64,000 nucleotides of DNA from Intestinimonas massiliensis (ex Afouda et al. 2020) (GTDB lineage Bacteria > Bacillota > Clostridia > Oscillospirales > Oscillospiraceae): the NCBI RefSeq assembly GCF_001244995.1, contig NZ_LN869529.1, positions 1,568,957 through 1,632,956 of the forward strand, given 5' to 3'. The notes below the pieces were generated by a model, which had not been told where the DNA came from, did not search any database, and saw only the letters and a program-made list of their open reading frames with translations. Made by a program: the position numbers and the translations under genes. Numbering within the stretch: position 1 is the first letter of the stretch; every line of letters starts with the position of its first letter. Below, one piece after another: positions 59,392 through 64,000 of this stretch.

Positions 59392-60350
59392 TCGCAAACA
59401 CCGGAAAAAATGTTCTGCCCCTCCCGCGGCGCGGGCGTTCCGACAACAGGGACTGCGGCCTTCTGGAGGGCGGCAAAGTAGTCGCAGATGAACTCCCGGA
59501 GCTTGTTGGAGGCATAGGATTGGTAGCACTCCTTGCGGTGAATGACGGCAATTTCCCAGGGAAGACTCTGTTCAAGCGAAAGCACGGCCAATTCATCGGT
59601 GCGGTATCTCTGAATCACAGGGCCCGGCATGACTGCCACGCAGTCGCTGGAGGCCAGCAGTTCCGCTGTGAAGTGCGGCATCAAACTTTTATAGGCTACA
59701 TGTGGATAGAAATTATGTTCTTCGCACAAATGGATGAATTGGTCATGCAGCGTGGCTGTGTCACCAAATGTAATAAACCGCTCTTCTTTTAGTTCCCGAA
59801 TATGGACCTGGCCGCAGCCGGCCAGCCGGTGTCCCTTGCCCACCATCAGCCGGACCTGATCCCGTACCACCACCGTGGTCTCGAATTGGGAGGAATGCTC
59901 GACAGGCAGCATAACCATTCCCAAATCCGCCTGGTTGGACAGTACGGCTTTTACGACTAGCTTAGAGCCCTCCTCCACAATATTAATGTCAATACCGGGA
60001 AATTTATTTCGAAACTGCGCCAGCAGCGGAGCAAAATACATATCCAGCAGCACCCCCGGCGTGCTCAGGCGTACCTCGCCGCTGCGAACCGATCTGACAT
60101 CGTCAATGGTCCGGTATAAATCATTGTAGCGCAATAGCAGGTCCTGGGCCTGAAGGTAGAACGCCTCCCCCACGTCAGTCAGCCGGAAGCTCTTGCTAGT
60201 CCGCTCAATCAGCTTAGCATCCAGCTCCTCTTCCAATTGTTTGATCACCCGGGTCAGCATGGGCTGGGTAATATAAAGCTGCTCTGCGGCCCGAGTAAAG
60301 CTCTTGTTTCGGGCAATTTCCACGAAATACCTTAGATGATGAATTTCCAC
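59388..60350 (-). CDS. LysR family transcriptional regulator
   Basis: The 320-residue protein has an N-terminal winged helix (HHLRYFVEIARNKSFTRAAEQL, ITQPMLTRVIKQLEEEL) and a periplasmic-binding-like effector domain. A GTG start at 60350 has AGGAGG in front. It is divergent from the CoA-transferase operon and should regulate it in response to an organic acid or CoA-related metabolite. Confidence 0.9.
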   Translation of the reverse strand: MEIHHLRYFVEIARNKSFTRAAEQLYITQPMLTRVIKQLEEELDAKLIERTSKSFRLTDVGEAFYLQAQDLLLRYNDLYRTIDDVRSVRSGEVRLSTPGVLLDMYFAPLLAQFRNKFPGIDINIVEEGSKLVVKAVLSNQADLGMVMLPVEHSSQFETTVVVRDQVRLMVGKGHRLAGCGQVHIRELKEERFITFGDTATLHDQFIHLCEEHNFYPHVAYKSLMPHFTAELLASSDCVAVMPGPVIQRYRTDELAVLSLEQSLPWEIAVIHRKECYQSYASNKLREFICDYFAALQKAAVPVVGTPAPREGQNIFSGVCD

Positions 60351-60515
60351 GGAAAACCTCCTATCGTAACCGAACCAACGTGCTTCTTCCCCTAAAATGT
60401 ATTGTATAAGAAAAGCTTTCACTTGACGAGCAACAAAACGACCAAAATTATTTTGCATTTTTTTGAGCTTTATCCAAAACCATAACCTGGATGCATCGTC
60501 CCATACACCTCAGTA

Positions 60516-60542
60516 ATAATTATGTGATTTATGCACAATTAT
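60516..60542. promoter_or_regulatory. Candidate LysR operator
   Basis: ATAATTATGTG and GCACAATTAT form an imperfect dyad in the 360-base gap between the divergent genes, with T and A bases in the LysR T-N11-A arrangement. Confidence 0.5.
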
Positions 60543-60612
60543 TTTTGAATGCTTTTTGTATTTTTGTATTATCTATTATTTTCAGTTATGGACTGCCATA
60601 CAAAAGGGCATT

Positions 60613-60641
60613 TTACAAAATTACGCTTTCCCGTGTATGCT
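60613..60641 (+). promoter_or_regulatory. Promoter of the CoA-transferase operon
   Basis: TTACAA (60613-60618) and TATGCT (60636-60641) are 17 bases apart, about 65 bases before the ATG. The dyad lies about 75 bases upstream of the -35. Confidence 0.55.
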
Positions 60642-60711
60642 TTAACCGTCAATCTCCCCCTCAGGTTTCTTCCAATATCGAAACGCACCTAGGCAAAACC
60701 CAGGAGAAAGG

Positions 60712-62271
60712 ATGATGCACATGGTAAAAACGATGACGGCCACCGAAGCAGTCCATACTTATATGAAAGACGGCCATACTTTGGCCTTTGCGGGGTTCGT
60801 TGGCGCCGTACACGCAGAGGAGATCAGTAAGGCCATTCAGGAATCCTACCTCAGCAGCGGACACCCCAAGGACCTGACCCTTCTCTACGCGGCTGGTCAA
60901 GGCGACGGCAAGGAGCGGCAGCTCAATCACCTGGGGGAGGAGGGTCTCGTCACAAAGGTAATCGGCGGTCATTGGGGACTTCAGCCCCGGCTTCAGAAGC
61001 TTGCGTTGGAAAATAAATTGGCCGCCTACAACCTTCCGCAAGGCGTTATTTCTCAAATGTTCCGGGATATCGCCGCCGGTAAGCCCGGCGTAATCACGCA
61101 TGTTGGCCTCAAGACATTTGTAGACCCCCGGCTGGAGGGCGGCAAGCTGAATGACAAAGCCCGTGAGGCTGGCGACATCGTAGAGGTCGTGCACCTCCGC
61201 GGCGAAGAAAAGTTATTTTATCACTCTCACCCCATTGACGTGGCCGTCATCCGTGCCACCTATGCCGATACGAAGGGCAACTGCACCCTTCAGCGAGAGG
61301 GCGTAATCGGTGAGGCGCTGTCCATCGCGCAGGCTGCCAAGAACTCCGGCGGCAAGGTCATCGTCCAGGTGGAGCAAGTGGTGGATTACGGCAGTATTGA
61401 CACCCGTCTCATTAAGATTCCCGGTATCTATGTCGACGCCATCGTAGTAGCCGCAGCCGAAAACCACATGCAGACCAATGGCTCGTTCTATAACCCGGCC
61501 TACAGCGGGGAAATCCGTGTACCCGTTGATTCACTGCCGCCCCTGCCCATGGGTGAGCGCAAGATCATCGCCCGCCGGGCCGCCATGGAGCTGGTCCCCC
61601 ACGCCGTGACCAATCTGGGCATCGGAATGCCGGAAGGCGTGGCGGCGGTGGCCGCCGAGGAGGGGCTGGAGGGCATGGTCCTCACCACCGAGGCCGGAAC
61701 CATCGGGGGCATTCCCGCTGGGGGCGGAGACTTCGGCGTCACCACCAATCCTGACTGCGTGCTAGATGAACCCTATCAATTTGATTTCTACGACGGAGGC
61801 GGCCTGGACGTGGCCTTCCTGGGTCTGGCCCAAATGGACGCGCAGGGCAATGTCAACGTCAGCAAATTCGGCCCCAAAATTGCCGGATGCGGCGGCTTTA
61901 TCAATATCACGCAAAACGCCAAAAAGGTTGTCTACTGCGGCACCTTCACGGCCGGCGGCCTGAAGGTGGGTGTGGAGGACGGCAGGCTGCTCATTCATCA
62001 GGAGGGCAAGGTAAAGAAGCTGATCCCTGCTGTGGAGCAGATCACCTTTTCCGGCCAGTACGCCGTAGAGAAGGGCCAGCCGGTACTTTACATCACCGAG
62101 CGGGCGGTCTTTGAACTGACCTGGGAGGGCGTGGTGCTCAAGGAAATCGCCCCCGGCGTGGACCTGCGGCGGGACATCCTGGAGCAGATGGATTTTGAGC
62201 CCATTGTAAATTATGTGGAGCTCATGGACGAGCGTATCTTCCGGGATGCGCCCATGGGGCTGACCTTCTAA
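60712..62271 (+). CDS. Acyl-CoA:acetate/3-ketoacid CoA-transferase, fused alpha and beta parts
   Basis: The 519-residue protein joins both class I CoA-transferase domains, as in YdiF-like enzymes. Domain 1 has FAGFVGAVHAEEIS and the second carries the catalytic Glu in LTTEAGTIGG. It moves CoA between a short-chain acid and acetyl- or butyryl-CoA. Upstream of GntP permease and MaoC genes, it probably activates an imported hydroxy acid. AGGAG precedes; ATGs at 60712, 60715 and 60721 are all possible. Confidence 0.92.
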   Translation: MMHMVKTMTATEAVHTYMKDGHTLAFAGFVGAVHAEEISKAIQESYLSSGHPKDLTLLYAAGQGDGKERQLNHLGEEGLVTKVIGGHWGLQPRLQKLALENKLAAYNLPQGVISQMFRDIAAGKPGVITHVGLKTFVDPRLEGGKLNDKAREAGDIVEVVHLRGEEKLFYHSHPIDVAVIRATYADTKGNCTLQREGVIGEALSIAQAAKNSGGKVIVQVEQVVDYGSIDTRLIKIPGIYVDAIVVAAAENHMQTNGSFYNPAYSGEIRVPVDSLPPLPMGERKIIARRAAMELVPHAVTNLGIGMPEGVAAVAAEEGLEGMVLTTEAGTIGGIPAGGGDFGVTTNPDCVLDEPYQFDFYDGGGLDVAFLGLAQMDAQGNVNVSKFGPKIAGCGGFINITQNAKKVVYCGTFTAGGLKVGVEDGRLLIHQEGKVKKLIPAVEQITFSGQYAVEKGQPVLYITERAVFELTWEGVVLKEIAPGVDLRRDILEQMDFEPIVNYVELMDERIFRDAPMGLTF

Positions 62272-62348
62272 ACTGGCAAACCGGAGAGAGTACCCGCGTA
62301 GCCGCCAGGGGGCCTGCGCGGGAATAAAGAAATAGGAGGAACGTACTT

Positions 62349-63692
62349 ATGGCATTATCTCTGTTTGGTATTATTTTGGGCTTGGTCCTGCTGATGTTCC
62401 TGGCCTATAAGGGCTGTTCCATCATCTGGGTCGCCCCTGTCTGCGCCGTGGTGGTGGCCGTTCTGGGCGGTTACAGCATTCTGGACGCCTATATCGGCGA
62501 CTATATGGCCGGCATGGCCAACTATGTGCTTCAGTGGTTCCCCGCCTTCTTCCTGGGCGCGGTCTACGGCAAGCTGATGGACATGACCGGCTCCGCCCGG
62601 AGCCTGGCCGACGCCATTGTACGGCTCATCGGGCCCAAGTTCGCCGTGGCCGCCGTTGTCATTCCCTGCCTGCTGATGACCTATGGCGGCATCTCTCTGT
62701 TCGTGGTGGTCTTTGTTATCTATCCCATGGGCTACGCCATCTATCGGGCCGCCGATCTGCCCCGCACCCTGCTGCCCGGCGCCATCGCTACCGGCGCCTT
62801 CGGCATCACCATGACCGCCGTCCCCGGTACGCCCCAGATTCAGAACATGATCCCCACTACTTACTACGGCACCACCCCCATGGCCGCTCCGCTGATGTCC
62901 ATCGTGGCCTGCATCGTGATGTTCGTTCCCGCCTACATATATCTGGAGTGGCGGGTCCGCCAGTGCCGGAAGAAGGGGCTCCACTTTACGCCCGACCCCA
63001 AGCACGTGGAGGTGGACCACAGCGCCAAGAACCTGCCCTCCTGGCACTGGCTGGCCGGTATCGTTCCTCTGATCGTCGTGGTCCTCATGCTCAACCTGTT
63101 CCCCAAGCTTCTGCTGAACGCCACCGGCATTAATCTGGCCTCCAACTATTCCATCGTGATCGCCCTGGTCTGCGGCATCATCATTTGTTGCCTGATGAAC
63201 CTGAATCAGGTCAAAACGCTCATTCCCGCCATCAATGATGGCGCCAACGGCTCCATGGGCGCCATCATGAACACCGCCTGCGCCGTGGGCTTCGGCTCTG
63301 TGGTCAAGGTCATGTCGGGCTTTGAACTGCTCAAAAACGCCATGCTGAATATGCCCGGCTCCATTCTCTTTTCCGAGGCCGTGGCTGTCAACGTGCTGGC
63401 CGGCGCCACCGGCTCCGCCTCCGGCGGCATGTCCATCGCTCTGGAGGCCCTGGCCCCCCGCTATCTGGAGATCGCCCATTCCATCGGCCTAAACCCGGAG
63501 CTTCTGCACCGCATCGCTTCCATCTCCTCCGGCGGTCTGGACACCCTGCCCCACAACGGCGCGGTCCTGACCCTGCTGGCCGTGTCCAACTGCACCCACA
63601 AGGAATCCTATATCGACATCTGCGTCACCACCTGTATTATCCCGGTAATCGCCTCCCTGCTGCTGGCCCTGGTCTGGGGCGTGTTCCTGTAA
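62349..63692 (+). CDS. GntP family permease
   Basis: The 447-residue protein has about 12 membrane helices and the GntP/CitMHS features LMTYGGISLFVVVFVIYPMG, TAVPGTPQIQNMIP and SSGGLDTLPHNGAV. It imports a small organic acid such as gluconate, 3-hydroxybutyrate or a related compound. It lies 77 bases after the CoA-transferase gene. AGGAGG precedes the ATG. Confidence 0.9.
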   Translation: MALSLFGIILGLVLLMFLAYKGCSIIWVAPVCAVVVAVLGGYSILDAYIGDYMAGMANYVLQWFPAFFLGAVYGKLMDMTGSARSLADAIVRLIGPKFAVAAVVIPCLLMTYGGISLFVVVFVIYPMGYAIYRAADLPRTLLPGAIATGAFGITMTAVPGTPQIQNMIPTTYYGTTPMAAPLMSIVACIVMFVPAYIYLEWRVRQCRKKGLHFTPDPKHVEVDHSAKNLPSWHWLAGIVPLIVVVLMLNLFPKLLLNATGINLASNYSIVIALVCGIIICCLMNLNQVKTLIPAINDGANGSMGAIMNTACAVGFGSVVKVMSGFELLKNAMLNMPGSILFSEAVAVNVLAGATGSASGGMSIALEALAPRYLEIAHSIGLNPELLHRIASISSGGLDTLPHNGAVLTLLAVSNCTHKESYIDICVTTCIIPVIASLLLALVWGVFL

Positions 63693-63729
63693 GCCCGTCC
63701 GGGACCATAAAGTTCCCCCTTGCTTGGCT

Positions 63730-63757
63730 GGGCGGACCAACTCCCCGGTCCGCCCGC
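63730..63757 (+). terminator. Stem-loop after the permease gene
   Basis: GGGCGGACC pairs with GGTCCGCCC around eight bases, without a T-tract. It may only attenuate transcription into the next gene. Confidence 0.55.
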
Positions 63758-63848
63758 CACATATCAATGTATCTTCTCTTTTTATACAAGCTCTCCCTTT
63801 TCCCATATTCCCTTTTCCCACACAACTCAATAAGAAAGGAGGTTTTCT

Positions 63849-64000
63849 ATGACCATTCATGAGTTGAGGGTCGGTGAGAGCGCCAGCCGCTCCAAGACCA
63901 TCACTGAGACCGATGTCTACCTCTTCGCCGGCATCACCGGCGACCTGAACCCCGCCCACGTCAACGAGCAGACTGCCAGCCTGACTCCCTTCGGCGGCCG
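63849..64000 (+). CDS. MaoC-like (R)-enoyl-CoA hydratase, N-terminal part
   Basis: The first 50 codons carry the hotdog MaoC motif FAGITGDLNPAHVNE, typical of PhaJ-like (R)-specific 3-hydroxyacyl-CoA dehydratases. AAGGAGG precedes the ATG. The gene runs off the window edge. It would convert (R)-3-hydroxybutyryl-CoA to crotonyl-CoA, completing a route from an imported hydroxy acid to butyrate. Confidence 0.85.
   Translation, partial: MTIHELRVGESASRSKTITETDVYLFAGITGDLNPAHVNEQTASLTPFGG

Overview
The window looks like chromosome of a GC-rich, anaerobic, spore-forming butyrate producer of the Clostridia, most likely Oscillospiraceae and close to Intestinimonas, Flavonifractor or Lawsonibacter. 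The basis is sporulation genes (yqfC, yqfD, ylbJ, a spoVB-type flippase), a complete lysine-fermentation gene set, crotonase and 3-hydroxybutyryl-CoA dehydrogenase genes, an [FeFe] hydrogenase and a flavodiiron protein. The genus is inferred; there is no rRNA gene in the window.

Layout. 1-5.1 kb: sporulation and housekeeping genes and a secreted stalk-domain protein. 5.1-15.9 kb, minus strand: lysine fermentation. kamB-kamC (reactivase) lead into a consensus promoter, a lysine riboswitch and kal-kce-kdd-kamA-kamD-kamE, followed by a group B-type [FeFe] hydrogenase. The riboswitch P1 helix shares bases with the 5' arm of the terminator, so lysine is predicted to turn the operon ON.

16.84-28.68 kb: an 11.8 kb element that splits a P-loop ATPase gene in two. 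The two gene pieces rejoin in frame at a shared CATGGG. The element carries a serine recombinase, a TRAP transporter (dctPQM), second copies of kdd, kce and kal, an MBL-fold hydrolase, a GNAT acetyltransferase and an unusual regulator in which a Kdd-like dehydrogenase domain is fused to a sigma-54 AAA+ activator. Three near-perfect -24/-12 promoters precede kdd2, kal2 and the hydrolase gene. My reading is a mobile catabolic island, controlled by sigma-54, that imports a 3,5-diaminohexanoate-like (beta-amino) acid and senses it through a captured enzyme fold. No lysine mutases are on the island, so the module enters the pathway after the aminomutase steps. This is the strongest candidate for an undescribed system here.

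29-42.3 kb: an EAL-domain protein with a degenerate GGDEF, an MBOAT/SGNH acyltransferase pair, a peptidase T-like enzyme, hbd and crt, DUF554, a SpoVB-type flippase, an SDR enzyme, pyridoxamine kinase and tRNA-Leu(UAG). 42.5-52 kb: a lipoprotein, mobile-element scars, and a two-component system with a Gld-type ABC transporter operon. The latter share a direct-repeat operator that also precedes a small membrane-peptide gene. Two adjacent MITE-like remnants follow.

52-64 kb: a Crp/Fnr-type regulator divergent from hcp; an acyl-CoA dehydrogenase-EtfA-rubredoxin fusion with a flavodiiron protein; two small phage-like ORFs; a MarR regulator; and a LysR regulator divergent from a CoA-transferase, GntP permease and MaoC hydratase operon that would feed a hydroxy acid, plausibly 3-hydroxybutyrate, into crotonyl-CoA and butyrate. 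Many genes here start with GTG or TTG; starts were chosen by ribosome binding site.
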